Part shown: positions 11,283 through 21,920 of the stretch, piece by piece
Position numbering within the stretch: position 1 is the stretch's first letter
Layout: each line of letters begins with the position of its first letter
Origin: Hippopus hippopus
Lineage: Eukaryota > Mollusca > Bivalvia > Cardiida > Cardiidae
Assembly: GCA_946811185.2 (NCBI GenBank)
Contig: OX328107.1
Span: 16,023,565-16,087,564 of the forward strand
Direction of reading: 5' to 3'
DNA length: 64,000 nucleotides
Notes under the pieces: model-generated
Databases searched by the model: none
The model's input: the letters and a program-made list of their open reading frames with translations, nothing else
What the model was told of the DNA's origin: nothing
Made by a program: the position numbers and the translations under genes

Positions 11283-12177
11283 AGGAGACAGAGAGAGAGA
11301 GAGAGAGATGAATATCAAGACATACGCAAATCAGCAAAAGACAAATAATGACCGTTTCAGTGACAGAAACTGGGGTATAGAGAGGAAAGAGAGAGAGAGA
11401 GAGAGAGAACGTGACAGCCTGCACAAATAGACAGGCAGTCTGAACGCATCACCGCCTGCAGGCGACCTTTTTTTCCGTCTTTTCGGAAAGTTGTGGCAAA
11501 ATGAGAAACTGCTCAAGACAAATTTCTCCTTTAGTCACAATGTTTTCACGAGGAGTCGTTGTTATCTTTTCGTTTTCACTCTGTTTGCTAACGATGTTTC
11601 AGGACATGCTGATTTAACAGAGACGACAGAACTGGCAAAGAAACAACAGAACAAAATTCCAATATAGGTGATTACAAAACATAGTACATACCTTCCCATG
11701 GTGTTTTGAACTTTTGAGAATGTGCTACATTAAACCATCATTTTTATCGGGAAAGGTCCACACACATCCCATCGAATCGATCCAGGTCGTTATGTACAAG
11801 AGACTCACTAATGAGTCGATTGTCAGCGAGACAATATCTGTTTATGAACGCAAGCCCGATCTTTGATCTAACACAAACAACGGATATTAGTTTTAATTTT
11901 AGGGTATCGCTTTACGGATATGGCGGAAGAGCTGTGTATTGAAGTAAATATTTATATTATGTACATAGATCTGCATTCCGTATGTACCTCTCTAACCGCT
12001 ACACAGACTGACTGCGGTTTAGTCATAATTGAACTAATAGCCTATGCTACCCCAAGACCTTGATATGCTTGGTTTTGTGTTGACCTTTTCATAAACGAGG
12101 TTAAAAATAACTCATAATGTCTTATACATGTACATGTCTAGTACCTTGAAGTTGTAGGCCTACATTGATATACGTGT
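10766..12177. other. No gene; (GA)n microsatellite at 11213-11280
   Basis: A 60-bp uninterrupted GA run is followed by further GA at 11290-11310 and 11390-11408, with (ACAG)n at 11026-11050. The minus-strand open frames here are poly-Leu/Ser translations of these repeats. I see no exon. Confidence 0.6.
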
Positions 12178-12432
12178 CATGCTCTGTGAAAAGGGGGCTT
12201 AATGAATCAGCGAAAATTTTCGGGACAGGTCAGCCTGCGCAGTCCGCGTAGGCTGACCTGCCCTGAAACTTTTCGCTATTGGTAAATTTTCTGTATGTCC
12301 TAGACTAGTTTACCTCATGAGTAAGTCGGTTGTTAATAAAAATGGATATTATAGATCCATAATTATATGATGACCTGCTAGGTACCATAGATCACGGATA
12401 TGCATTAAGCCCCCTTTTGCCAGAGCATGGCT
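12178..12432. mobile_element. Family C palindromic element
   Basis: The ends are CATGCTCTGTGAAAAGGGGG and, inverted, the AAGCCCCCTTTTGCCAGAGC type. An internal hairpin has a stem around GTCAGCCTGCGCAG at 12228-12275. It is about 255 bp and non-coding, one of about nine copies. Confidence 0.75.
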
Positions 12433-12673
12433 GAATTATAAATGCAGATCTAGGGTATCTTCTGTCTGGAAAGAAATATGAAGCAGAAAAGCTTTGTGTA
12501 CAATTTATAGGAATTTGCCAGAATTCTCAAGAATAAGATCAGACAGATCTAGAGTAAACCCAAGGCCACTTGATGAGCAATCTCACCTTGATATATATAT
12601 ATGCAGCCTACTACTGCAGCCTCTCTCTCTGGAAAAGCATGTAATATCATGTCATAAGCCCATGTTGTACCGT

Positions 12674-12721
<48 letters not shown>

Positions 12722-13187
12722 AAAACCCATTTAAATGTTACTTTATGTCAAAAGCCCATGTTGTACCTGTATGTACCTGGGATTAGAAAAGGATCTGTTC
12801 TGTTCTGTACTTCTGCCTTGAATAGTAAATCACTCAACATGTAACTTATCGAGTTCTTGAAAGATTAGGCCTACGTCCTTTCAGTTTGTTCTGCTTTTAA
12901 AAACATTGACGGAAATTATGGAGTTAACAAACGCTTGTTCAGGACTGGCAGTTGCCCCTTTTCTCGCAATAATCTCAAAAAGGATTTTCCCTTCAATTTC
13001 TCCTGTCAGCGCCAGAGGCGAAAACTGGGGACGGAATAGGCTAGATCAAGATCAGACTGCACAGATCATGCATTCTGCTTTTGGATCTATGCCGTCTGCT
13101 TGTTTAGTCAAGACTATAATATAACTTGAAAAAAGCTTTCTTAGTTTCAGAGGATTGTATGTAAAGCCTTTGTAAAGAGGTCCGGCT
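12433..13187. other. No gene; (CT)n microsatellite at 12674-12719
   Basis: The open frame across 12494-12844 is interrupted by a pure CT run and shows no domain. A weak family B word (AGATCAAGATCAGACTGCAC) is at 13042-13061. Confidence 0.5.
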
Positions 13188-13414
13188 AATATATACTACT
13201 CAAAATTTGCAAGGGATCACAATCTTAGATTCAGTCGATATGCATGTGTGGCATGCATCAGGTATGGTTTTTCAGTATGGAACATTGCCGCGCTTATGAA
13301 ATAAACCATCTGAGGAAATGAATATTTTTTAAGAAAAACTATTTTTTTTTGTAACAGATATCCGTATTGAAATATCTATATGATCCCTATCAAAGTTTGA
13401 GTAGTATATATATT
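13188..13414. mobile_element. 227-bp terminal-inverted-repeat element
   Basis: It starts AATATATACTACTCAAAA and ends with the complement GTTTGAGTAGTATATATATT. The inverted ends are about 34 bp with a few mismatches (both include GGGATCA). There is no coding capacity. Confidence 0.7.
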
Positions 13415-13428
13415 AAGCACTTAAAGGG

Positions 13429-13639
13429 CTAACTCTTCCAGCATCAAATAAATAAACTCGACCACTGTCGACGGCTGTTTTTACTATTCGCTGAAACTCA
13501 AAGTTTTTCATTATATAGGCTTGACTAAACAAGCGGACGGTATAGATCAAAGATCAGACTGCATATTCTGTGCAGTCTGATCTTGATCTATGCCGTCCGC
13601 AAAAGTCCCCGTTTTTGCCTGTGGCGCTAAACAGGTTAA
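13429..13639 (+). mobile_element. Family B3 element
   Basis: The left part AACTCTTCCAGCATCAAATA and a subterminal hairpin at 13530-13595 (GGACGGTATAGATCAAAG arm) align with the complete TTAA-bounded copy at 16312-16505. Confidence 0.6.
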
Positions 13640-13657
13640 ATACGGTATTTCTTCCAT

Positions 13658-13917
13658 GAGCAGCGCCCTGGCAAAAGGGGGTTTAATGCATATCCGTGAT
13701 GCATTATACCAAGCAAGTCATCACATAATTATGGATCCGTGAAATCTATTTTGTCTAACAACCGACGGAATCATAAGGTAGGATGGTCCTTGGACGTGCA
13801 GAAAATTTCAATATAGCAAAAAGTCTCGACTCATGTCAGGCTGCGCGGATTGCGCAGGCTGACATGAGTCGATACTTTTTTCAGATGCGTTAAACCCCTT
13901 TTTCGAAGAGCATGGCA
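13658..13917. mobile_element. Family C palindromic element
   Basis: Reverse orientation relative to 12178. The ends are CCCTGGCAAAAGGGGGTTTA and CGAAGAGCATGGC. The internal GCTGCGCGGATTGCGCAGGC stem is at 13837-13856. Confidence 0.7.
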
Positions 13918-13994
13918 TCAATATTCGTATGTCTAAGATTTTAACAACACCCCCCCCCTTCAGCCCTCTAAGTTACCTGCAGGCTGTGTTACCT

Positions 13995-14200
13995 GGCTCT
14001 GCGAGCCCCGAATAAACCCAGCAGACATTTTCAGCTTAGAAAATATGATCCACATAAGTGGTACCTATAGTTTTTGTCTCTAGTGTTTCAGCTAGCGGAC
14101 ATTGTGGATGAATGATCAGATTGCAACTTTTATGCCTTCTAATCTTGATCTACAGTTGTGGCAAGGGTAACTGTAGTTGTGAAAGGCGCCTTAAAGGTTA
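13995..14200 (+). mobile_element. Family B1 element, degenerate
   Basis: AATAAACCCAGCAGACATTT to GGCGCCTTAAAGGTTAA. The hairpin at 14097-14155 is heavily mutated. Confidence 0.55.
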
Positions 14201-14284
14201 AAATTTAAGTTTTTAAATACCAGTCCCAGAAATTCCATATTGTTAGAGGTCTGAAAGTAGATTTCTACTGCTATTTGAAGATGA

Positions 14285-14385
14285 CTCTTGTCAGGGTTTA
14301 GTATCGGGTAGCCGACGGTGTAGATCCAAGATCAGACTGCTCGTTCTGTATAGTCTTTTCTTAATCTACGCCGTGCACTCTTCAT
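14285..14385. repeat. Family B hairpin, isolated and diverged
   Basis: The arm GACGGTGTAGATCCAAGATC and a partly decayed complement ending TCTACGCCGTGC. Confidence 0.45.
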
Positions 14386-15097
14386 CGGAAATGAAATATA
14401 AAACAGCTAAGGTCCACCTCATATACTCAGACAAAGACCACTAATAGATCGACCTTATAAACCCAAGGAAAACGAAATGAATGGCAGAGAAAAACGCCTT
14501 TTTCAAGGTGGTTCTACGTCTTTACTACGCCCTGGCCTGAACGTCGCTGCGTCTAACCCGTACCAATAACGTTTTGTGGCACGCGTAATAAAGCACGCAT
14601 CACGTTTACGTCACTTCCTTTGCGTTGTTTTTGAAGTTTTATCTAAGACCAGTCAGATCGCATCAAGCGTTTAATGTGCGTTTCAGCTCGTTCTCACTGC
14701 GTCCTTCGCGATCTTTTGAATTAAAGTCCAACACTGCACTTTCTCAATAGTTCTACACGTCTTCTTGAGAAAAAAGTGCAGTCTTTCTTGTTCATTACAG
14801 ATTTGTACAACGTCAATGAAGAAGATCATAGGTCCCTATCCCGTTGGTTCTACGTACATGTTATCCATCCCATGTCCTGATTTGATCATGTCATCCATAC
14901 TTTTATTTACTAAGTTAAAAAAACCTACCGACGTCAGCCAAGACCCGATTAATACAACACAAAACTAGATTCTGACCTTTTTGGACGAAGGGAGAGGTGG
15001 GTAGATAGTTTACATTTTTGTAATTAAAAAATCATGAGGACGTGAGAGTTTACTCTTAGTTGAAAGGAAAACAAAATTTACTGCAAGAATAACTAGC
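14386..15097. other. No gene recognised
   Basis: Short open frames only. Nothing repeat-like has clear ends. Confidence 0.4.
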
Positions 15098-15172
15098 CTT
15101 CGCTGGGACTTGAAGCCACGTCCTCCGAAACCACATTTCGCCGACCCTACCAACTGAGCTATCCCGGCAGCC
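15098..15172 (-). repeat. tRNA-like SINE head or tRNA pseudogene
   Basis: Read on the minus strand, GGGATAGCTCAGTTGGTAGG is a good pol III A box and GTGGCTTCAAGTCCC a weaker B box, with a potential acceptor stem GCCGGGA/TCCCAGC having one mismatch. The anticodon region does not form a normal arm, so I treat it as SINE or pseudogene, not a working tRNA. Confidence 0.5.
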
Positions 15173-15320
15173 GCAAATATTCTGTGTTCAAAAAGTATTT
15201 GTCCCTTGTTATGTGCTCCAGGCTATCTCGTTACTTACCTGAGTAGAAAATTTTAAGGAAAAATAATATCAATAAACTGGAGAATTCTTCTTATTTTCTA
15301 CATGCATTTTTATCTACGAA

Positions 15321-15580
15321 CTACATTCTGGCAAAAGAGGATTTAATGCATCTCTGTGATGCATGATACCAAACAAGTCATCATATAATTCAGGATCCGT
15401 AAGATTTAGTTACCAAACAACCGACTGAATCTTAAAGTAAACTGGTCCTTTGACAAGCAGAAAATAGAATTAATAAATAGCAAAAACATTTGGCCCAGGT
15501 TAGCCTGCGCGGAATGCGCAGGCTGACCTGGGTCGATAGTTTTTGCAGATGCTTTAAACACCTTTACACAGAGCGTGGCC
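15321..15580. mobile_element. Family C palindromic element
   Basis: Left end ATTCTGGCAAAAGAGGATTT, right end CCTTTACACAGAGCGTGG. The internal stem AGGTTAGCCTGCGCGGAATG is at 15496-15515. Confidence 0.7.
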
Positions 15581-16311
15581 CTTGTCTTTCAGTTCTACAG
15601 CTGTCTTTGCACGCGAATGAAAATCACCAGTCAGTGTTAAGATTTTCTGAACAAAAGACTTGGGATACAAAATCTAGTTGGGCGCTCTTTATACCCACCA
15701 CACAATAACAGGTTGTCATCTTCACAATATTTTCCATACTTTTAAAGGTATGATTTAAATGCATTTTAACACCCTCAATGTTCACTTTTGTTCACTATTG
15801 GACCTATAAGATATATATGCATGCTTTGGGCCTCATTCTATAACGGTTTGGTCCTTGCTGTCAAAAAGTGGGAAAGAACTAAGGTGAGAGGGTGGGATGA
15901 GGGATGGGTTTGGGGTCGAGGCAGCAGGGATTCTTTTTCATACCTTGTAAATAGTTCTAGGGAAAATTTCCAGACCTCTCACCAGGGATATTAGAGGTAT
16001 ACCATTCCGATCAGCAAATCAAACACTTCTAGCCTCTGGTCGCGTTTGATTAATCACTTTGACACTCACGTTAATTGGCTAATAGTCGGATACTTCCGTT
16101 CCAAAAATAAACTTAAAAGTGTATCAAAGTTCTATTAAAAGCAAATTGTAACGTGAGTCTCTTTAAAGGAAAAAAAAACGTAGTTTATTACTTTCTGTTA
16201 TGTAAAAAAAACTTTTAAAGAATACTCTTTATCTTACTTTATACGATTGTTATCTTAAACGCAGTACCGCCTTAAACAAATTCACTGTCGACAACTTTGA
16301 AAATATCCTTG
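15581..16311. other. No gene recognised
   Basis: Unique-looking AT-rich DNA with short open frames. No element ends seen. Confidence 0.4.
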
Positions 16312-16505
16312 TTAACTCTTTCAGCGCGAAATAAATAAACTCGACCTCTTTCTGCGGCTGTTAATATAATCCGTTGAAACTTATAAAGATTTTGATTGTA
16401 TAGGCTTGACTAAACAAACGGACGGTATAGATCAAAGATCAGACTGCACGTTCTGTGCAGTCTGATCTTGATCTATGCCGTCCGCAAAAGTCATAGAAGA
16501 GTTAA
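16312..16505 (+). mobile_element. Family B3 element, complete
   Basis: It begins TTAACTCTTTCAGCGCG and ends GAAGAGTTAA, so TTAA flanks an AACTCTT-type inverted end. A perfect 60-bp hairpin lies at 16420-16485 (ACGGTATAGATCAAAGATCA arm). This complete copy ties the family B hairpins to TTAA-specific insertion. Confidence 0.7.
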
Positions 16506-16529
16506 AAAAATGGATAATTCCCTTAAGTT

Positions 16530-16895
16530 AGGATTTAACCTTTAACTTGCTAAAGAAGTGAAATTAAACTTTGAAGCCAATAGTAGAAACTCAAAGTTTG
16601 CTATTTGAAAGGTATTTTTGGGGGTAAAATATCTTCTTATCGGACAGTGTAGATCTAAGATCAGACTGCAAGTTAACGCACGCACGCACGCATGCACTGA
16701 CGCACGACAGACACCTGACCATGACATAAGCCTTCGGCCAGTGGAGCTAAAAACCCGAATCATTCAATTTCAAACTTATTTTCTGGAGGAAAATATCTCA
16801 ATATCTTACAGTGTAGATCCAAGATCAGACTGCACTTTCTGTGCAGTCTGATCTTGATCTACACTGTCCGCAAAAAGTCTGTAAGTCGTGCTTAG
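16530..16895 (-). mobile_element. Family B2 element interrupted by a Helitron-like tail
   Basis: The left half (16530-16672, ending in the hairpin arm) and a complete hairpin at 16809-16872 flank an E-type 3' end. Partial duplication of the B2 hairpin flank on both sides of the insert is visible (TCTTATCGGACAGTGTAGAT at 16633; TACAGTGTAGATCCAAGATC at 16807). Confidence 0.55.
16673..16752 (+). mobile_element. Helitron-like 3' end fragment
   Basis: It contains ACGCACGCACGCATGCACTG, then ACGCACGACAGACACC, CATGACATAAG and finally CCTTCGGCCAGTGGAGCTAA, the same terminal block as the element at 35062-36175. Only the terminal ~75 bases are present. Confidence 0.6.
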
Positions 16896-17101
16896 CAGCC
16901 TAAGCATTAATACATGAATACCAAAGAAGACATGAAGCAAAAGGAGCAATTCATTCTTTTGCCATAGTGTTTTCAAACGCAGCCTGTTGCTTAAAGCAAA
17001 CATTTCGTCTATTGGAGTTAATGGTGTAACTACAGTCGAACAGTATAAGCTCTGGCTCAGTGCTCAATAATTGAAATGAACGATCAAAGAGAGTAAGATC
17101 A

Positions 17102-18140
17102 GGGCCCGGTTTCAAGAAAAAATTTAAGTCTCTTAATAATTTACCCAAATCTACTAATGGTCCCAGGTTCTGATTCGGCAAAGACTCGGGTAATCCGTAA
17201 TCGATGCTGAGAACCAGCGTCTATCGGCCTATCGATTACGGATTACACGAGTCTTAGCCGAATCCGTACGTTTTTCGGCGATGAAAGGCGATGTTACACG
17301 AATCCCATTAGGGTGCCCTATCCTTAACAGACTATAGTAACGATCTCAAATCCCGAGTTTACACTACTTTTCAGACTCAACTAAGCAGAATAAATAGACT
17401 TAAGTCAATTAACGGACTTTAGTCGATTAATTTGCTGAGTTGAGTCTGAAACGTCGTGTCAACGGAGGACTTGATAATGTTCCACAAGTCTGTAAACGGT
17501 TAGTGGAATGCGTCTGGAATAACAAACTCAACTGAAGTCGTAAAATAAGCGTGATGGCGGATTTGAGTAAAACATGTTGGCTTCTTTACAAAAGAAGCCA
17601 GGAGAAGTCAGCATTAATGTTTTCAAATTGTTAGCTTTTAATTTCAATATATTTTGGTACATGTAAACAAACAAATAAAAAAGCCGCCTCGTAGAAACCT
17701 CTTATAAATGCTTTACATGACGGTCATTTGACCTTCTTCCCGCGTTTTCAAGTCGCATGATCTTGTCCAGCGGTATTCTTTCTCTTTTTAACGAAATTCT
17801 TCTTCTTCTTATTATTTTTTTTTTTTCTTCTGCTTAGATTTATTTGCTTAATGAAAATTTACAATTATCTGAGAGGTCATTTGCAACCATGGCAAATTAA
17901 TATGACAAATCTTTTTCCGAAATTCGTCATATAAAAATAAACCACGTCTGTTTCCCGTTTCGGTTTTTTGATTTCGCTTTATTTACAAAACCATGACGAA
18001 ACAGACTGTGTATCAGAACAACTTCGCAAGAAAAATGGATTTCGACAGCAAATTATGTGGCAGTCTGCCTTTTAAACTCACCACTGTTGGAGAGGTCATC
18101 AGACCTCTCCAATAAGAGACTTAAGTTTTTTCGTGAAACC
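17102..18140. mobile_element. 1.04-kb terminal-inverted-repeat element
   Basis: The left end GGGCCCGGTTTCAAGAAAAA, with TTTAAGTCTCTTA further in, pairs with the right end AATAAGAGACTTAAG plus TTTTTTCGTGAAACC. Inside are two further inverted structures: 17172-17270 (GATTCGGCAAAGACTCGGGT arm) and 17372-17450 (TCAGACTCAACTAAGCAG and CTGAGTTGAGTCTGA). No open frame of transposase size is present. A 272-bp relative with the same ends is at 61860-62131. Confidence 0.55.
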
Positions 18141-18600
18141 ATTTAACCCTTAGGATGAAATTGCAAAATTTTTGGATTTTTAGTTTTTTACTATCGACTT
18201 GAAGGCATTATTCAACTTTTCCAGCAGGTTAAGATTTAATTAAAAGTTCATCTGTTGTAGTTGACATCGGACAAAAGCCATTTTGGACAAGTCGAATTCA
18301 GAGACGCTAAACTAAGCTAACTTTAGCGGCATTCCGATACAAAATCCCTTTACGAACACAAATATTCGAATTCAGTTTGTCCCAGACGGGTTCCCGACTT
18401 ACGATCCTGTTCAACAAACCTTCTAATTTCAATTCCTAGTCCTCTTTCTTGATAAGAATGTATCAAAATTTCTGACTGACTGAACAATTTGGTTTCAATG
18501 GTTTAAAAAAGTTAGGTACCTTGATATTTTGGGTTTTTTTATTCTTTAATTGGACCACGAATTTTGTTAAGGAACGGTTGAGTGGTTGCAAAAAAAAACA
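18141..18600. other. No gene recognised
   Basis: Short open frames only, with no recognisable domain and no repeat ends. Confidence 0.4.
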
Positions 18601-18844
18601 TGAGACATGCTCTGTGAAAAGGGGGCTTATCAACTTATATCAGCCTAAGCAGCAGTCCGCGCAGGCTGACATAGGTCAAAATGTTTTGCTATTAGTCAAT
18701 TTTCTGCATGTCCAAGGGCCGTTTTACCCTGGGATTCAGCTGATATTAGAGATAATGGGTTTTATGGGTTCATAATTTTTTATAACTTGCTTGGTTTAAT
18801 GTATAACGGAGATACACTAAGCCCCCATTTGCCATGGCATGGCT
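18601..18844. mobile_element. Family C palindromic element
   Basis: GAGACATGCTCTGTGAAAAG to AAGCCCCCATTTGCCATGGC. The internal hairpin is eroded at 18650-18672. Confidence 0.7.
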
Positions 18845-18916
18845 TTTATTTAGAAAAGTCTTGAAGATGAGACTTCAGATGTTGTTAAGGAACGGTTGTG
18901 TGGTCGCAAATATCAT

Positions 18917-19182
18917 GAGCCATGCTCTGGCAAAAGGGTGCTTACTGCATATCTCGTAATGCATCATACCAATTAAGCCATCACATAATTATGGATCCAT
19001 GATAGCCACTTTTTTAACAGCCAAATACACCATCAGGTAGACTAGTCCTTGGACATACGCCTCCAGAAGATTGACCAATAGCGAAAAGTTTCGGCCCAGG
19101 TTAGCCTGCGCGGACTGCGCAGGCTGACCCGAGTCGATACTTTTTGCAGATGCATAAGCCCCCTTTTCACAGAGCGTGACTC
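18917..19182. mobile_element. Family C palindromic element
   Basis: GAGCCATGCTCTGGCAAAAG to CCTTTTCACAGAGCGTGACT, with internal stem GTTAGCCTGCGCGGACTGCG at 19100-19119. Opposite orientation to the copy 80 bp upstream. Confidence 0.75.
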
Positions 19183-19739
19183 ATGAATATATATCTCAAA
19201 AAGCCAACCGAAAAAATACTCTTACAACGCCTTGCTAGATATACGATTACAGACAACAGCCCGAGGTAATCCGAATTTCACTAATGAAGTTTCCAGTACG
19301 GATTATCAATACGTTCACACACAACAAAACTTCCGAACGGTTTATCTCATTTGCATGTTTCAAGCTATACATAGAAAAAATATGAGCTCGCTCCTTTGCA
19401 GTTCTCAACTCTCTCGTGCTATTAATATAAGTCCACAATGAGGGCTGGACAGAAAGGTCCATTCTTGGTCAGGTCCTTTTTTCAGCCAATCATGATTGTA
19501 GAACAGAAGTTGTTGACCATTTATTAATGTAATCTTAATTAATCCAGATCGAATTAATAATCACGTCTTAAGTTAATTTGATTAGTATTAAGCATGATAA
19601 GAAATTAATTTAATATTTCATCTCGTGACCTTCTGGAACAAACTCGCGACAAATTTTAAAAACAGCAAGGTTTAACCTGGAAGTCAAGAGATGTGGGTCT
19701 CCTATTTCAACATAGGAACGACGACCCTGGGTTCAATCT
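19183..19739. other. No gene recognised
   Basis: Overlapping open frames on both strands at 19232-19462 share the same DNA and show no domain. Nothing else seen. Confidence 0.4.
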
Positions 19740-19966
19740 TTAACTCTTCACCCCATGACAAAAATTATAGACTTGTCCAAACTGAAAGCATTTGCAGACA
19801 ATTTAAGTCTGGCTCAAATGATAGAATTTGTCTTTGATAGGGTAGAAAACATTGTGGGAAAAGGAGAAAATGCTGGTTACCAGCATTTTCTCCTTTTTCC
19901 GCAATATTTTCGGAAGGCCTCCTCCTCAGGGTCGTTAAAAGTCAGAAATGTCCGGTAAAGGGTTAA
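19740..19966 (-). mobile_element. Family A TTAA element
   Basis: TTAACTCTTCACCCCATGAC to GGTAAAGGGTTAA, with a full hairpin at 19850-19905. Intact length is 227 bp. Confidence 0.8.
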
Positions 19967-20165
19967 GCGCCAAAAATATAAACTCAACACCTTTAGAAGG
20001 CTGAAAATAAAGTCCAGTGACGCCCATAAAAGATTTTATCGTAAAGGCTTGACAAAACAAGTAGACAAAATAAACCTATCATCATACTGCACATTCTGTC
20101 CAATCTGATCTTGATCTATACCGTCCGGAAAAGCTAGTGTTCTCGGCTTACGCGGTCAAAGGGTA
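19967..20165 (+). mobile_element. Family B3 element, degenerate
   Basis: The AAAAATATAAACTCAACACC start and GCTTGACAAAACAAGTAGAC, followed by a mutated hairpin ending TCTATACCGTCCGGAAAAG, align with 16312-16505. Confidence 0.5.
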
Positions 20166-20660
20166 AAAAGTTACCATACTAACAGTGACCCTAATAAGTT
20201 CACGTGTTTTCTCTTAACTTTATTGTAGTACTCGCGTTTCCTCTGTAGTCAGCAAAAACTTAACAGCAGCCTGATCTTGGTCTGCACCGACCTGTAATTG
20301 TGCTTAGAGCTTCAGTGTTCCCTCGTTAAGCGCTGTCGTGACGTTGTTCAGCTTTTCTGACTTTCGTTCAGCGCCTTCTTTCGGCACCAGTCTTCTCTTT
20401 TTTTTTTCTACGTTACATACTTTACGACATTGTTACTTGACAGACTCCTCTGACAACTCCAATTTCATGACCTCCCAAAACCTTGCATCAGACCCCACTG
20501 TTTTTCAAACAAACCTTGTCTTGCACTTTTCCAGTTCAGTCCTTTTCTGACGTACATGTACGTTTGCCCCTTCTTACGTTGTCGCTTTGTTTTCTTCTTA
20601 GCGGCTTGCTTAAAGTCATCGCTCCCGTAATATGTGATGTGCGATAATATTAGTTAAAGC
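20166..20660. other. No gene recognised
   Basis: A pyrimidine-rich stretch (20380-20410). The open frame at 20338-20550 shows no domain. Confidence 0.4.
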
Positions 20661-20915
20661 GAGCCGAGCCTGGTAGCTCAGTCTATAATATACAAGACTT
20701 AAGGTCTACGGCCTCTGTCATATTTAAAGACGGAAGCTGCCGAGAATGGCCGAAAAGCCTTTACGAAAACGTCGATGTTACAAGATATTTACCGATGAGT
20801 TAGTGTCTACGGCCCCTAACTCTCATATTAAAAGACGGAAGGTGCCGAGATTGGCCAAATAGCCTTTACGAAAACGTCGATGTTACACGATATTTACCGA
20901 TGAGTTAGGGGTCGT
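20661..20915. repeat. ~102-bp tandem repeat (two units)
   Basis: The block ending AAAACGTCGATGTTACAAGA then TATTTACCGATGAGTTAG (20705-20805) is repeated at 20806-20910 with about 85% identity. Similar words occur at 17270-17310 (GGCGATGTTACACGA), suggesting a dispersed family. A tRNA-like A box (GGTAGCTCAG) precedes it at 20671. Confidence 0.55.
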
Positions 20916-21131
20916 TATCCTTAACGGTGGTCACTGGTTCGAATGCCGAAAACAGCCAATGATTTTCCGAGGACTGATGAAAGTCTTTGCGACGGGATCC
21001 ATTCCCCTCTCAGTGATGAACATTGTTTCGACGACGTTTGTGTGGTAAAAGAGCCAGGGGCTTGGAAGAACTGGTAGAAGAACTCCATGGAAAGATTGAT
21101 AGGTGCATTGGCCGCTGCGATGAATAGAATT

Positions 21132-21390
21132 AAGCCATGCTCTGTGAAAAAGGGGCCTAATGCACCTGAAAGGGTTTGACCAAGGTCAGCCTGCGCGGAT
21201 TACGTAGGCAGACCAGGGTCAAAACTTTTTGCTTTTGGTCAGTTTTTTGCATAACAAAGAACCAATGTACCTCATGATTATAGCGGTTCTTATACAAAAT
21301 GGATTTTATGGATTCATACTTATGTGGTGACTTGCATGGTATCATGCTTCATGGAGATGCACTAAACCCCCTTTTCCGAGGGCATGGCTC
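21132..21390. mobile_element. Family C palindromic element
   Basis: AAGCCATGCTCTGTGAAAAA to CCCCTTTTCCGAGGGCATGG. The internal hairpin at 21182-21225 has lost part of its symmetry. Confidence 0.7.
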
Positions 21391-21514
21391 GTTGACAGCG
21401 TTCCGTTAAACATACATCTTCACCCGTTTTCACCCGTTTTCAACCAGCTTTTTAACCGTTTTTTTTTTTTTTTTTTTCTTTATTTTATGAAACTATAATC
21501 ACTCTTGTATCTTC

Positions 21515-21856
21515 ATGCCAAATATTGCATATAAACTATGCCCGTATGTTCAAAAAAGGGGAGTAACTGTGACTTGGGTAACTATATTCCCAATCAAGCG
21601 TAGTAATAGGGATTTAATCAGACTGAATGTAGAGGATAATGATAATAGTGATTATGTTCTAGATAGTCATTTTTGGCCAAGATTTGTCGTCTGCAAACCA
21701 TGGTTGAGCAGAGGTTCCAGAGAGCGCCGTAGGCATGCAGCCAATCCGCACAGTCAAGCATACGGGGCAAACGATGCTCATCATTATGGTCGTTATGATG
21801 ATTACTATGATGATGATGATCAATATGATGATTATCGTTACTATGATAGATACTAG
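21515..21856 (+). pseudogene. Leading open frame of the LINE, possible ORF1 remnant
   Basis: 113 codons from an ATG. The middle is basic (RGSRERRRH around residues 65-73), preceded by FWPRFVVCKPW, and the last 30 residues are almost only Asp, Tyr and His. It ends 65 bp before the endonuclease ATG in the same strand, so it may be the tail of ORF1 in a 5'-truncated copy. No RNA-binding domain is visible. The Asp/Tyr run comes from a GATGATTA-like simple repeat. Confidence 0.4.
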
Positions 21857-21920
21857 ACTAAACACGTTTAGAAATGTTTAATCTGTGAATAATGGTTTTT
21901 TTTAGTATTGTTGTCTTATC

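Noticed and set aside
11215..11424. Poly-Ser/Leu open frame
   Set aside because: Translation of a (GA)n microsatellite.
15098..15172. Functional tRNA gene
   Set aside because: A and B boxes are visible, but the anticodon arm is not formed and the acceptor stem has a mismatch; SINE head or pseudogene fits better.
19755..19958. Recurring short peptides such as [14 protein letters not shown] and [15 protein letters not shown] across 19-63 kb
   Set aside because: All are translations of the family A hairpin in different copies and frames, not a protein family.
21659..21865. Ile-rich minus-strand frame opposite the LINE leader
   Set aside because: Shadow of an ATGATGATTA-type simple repeat.
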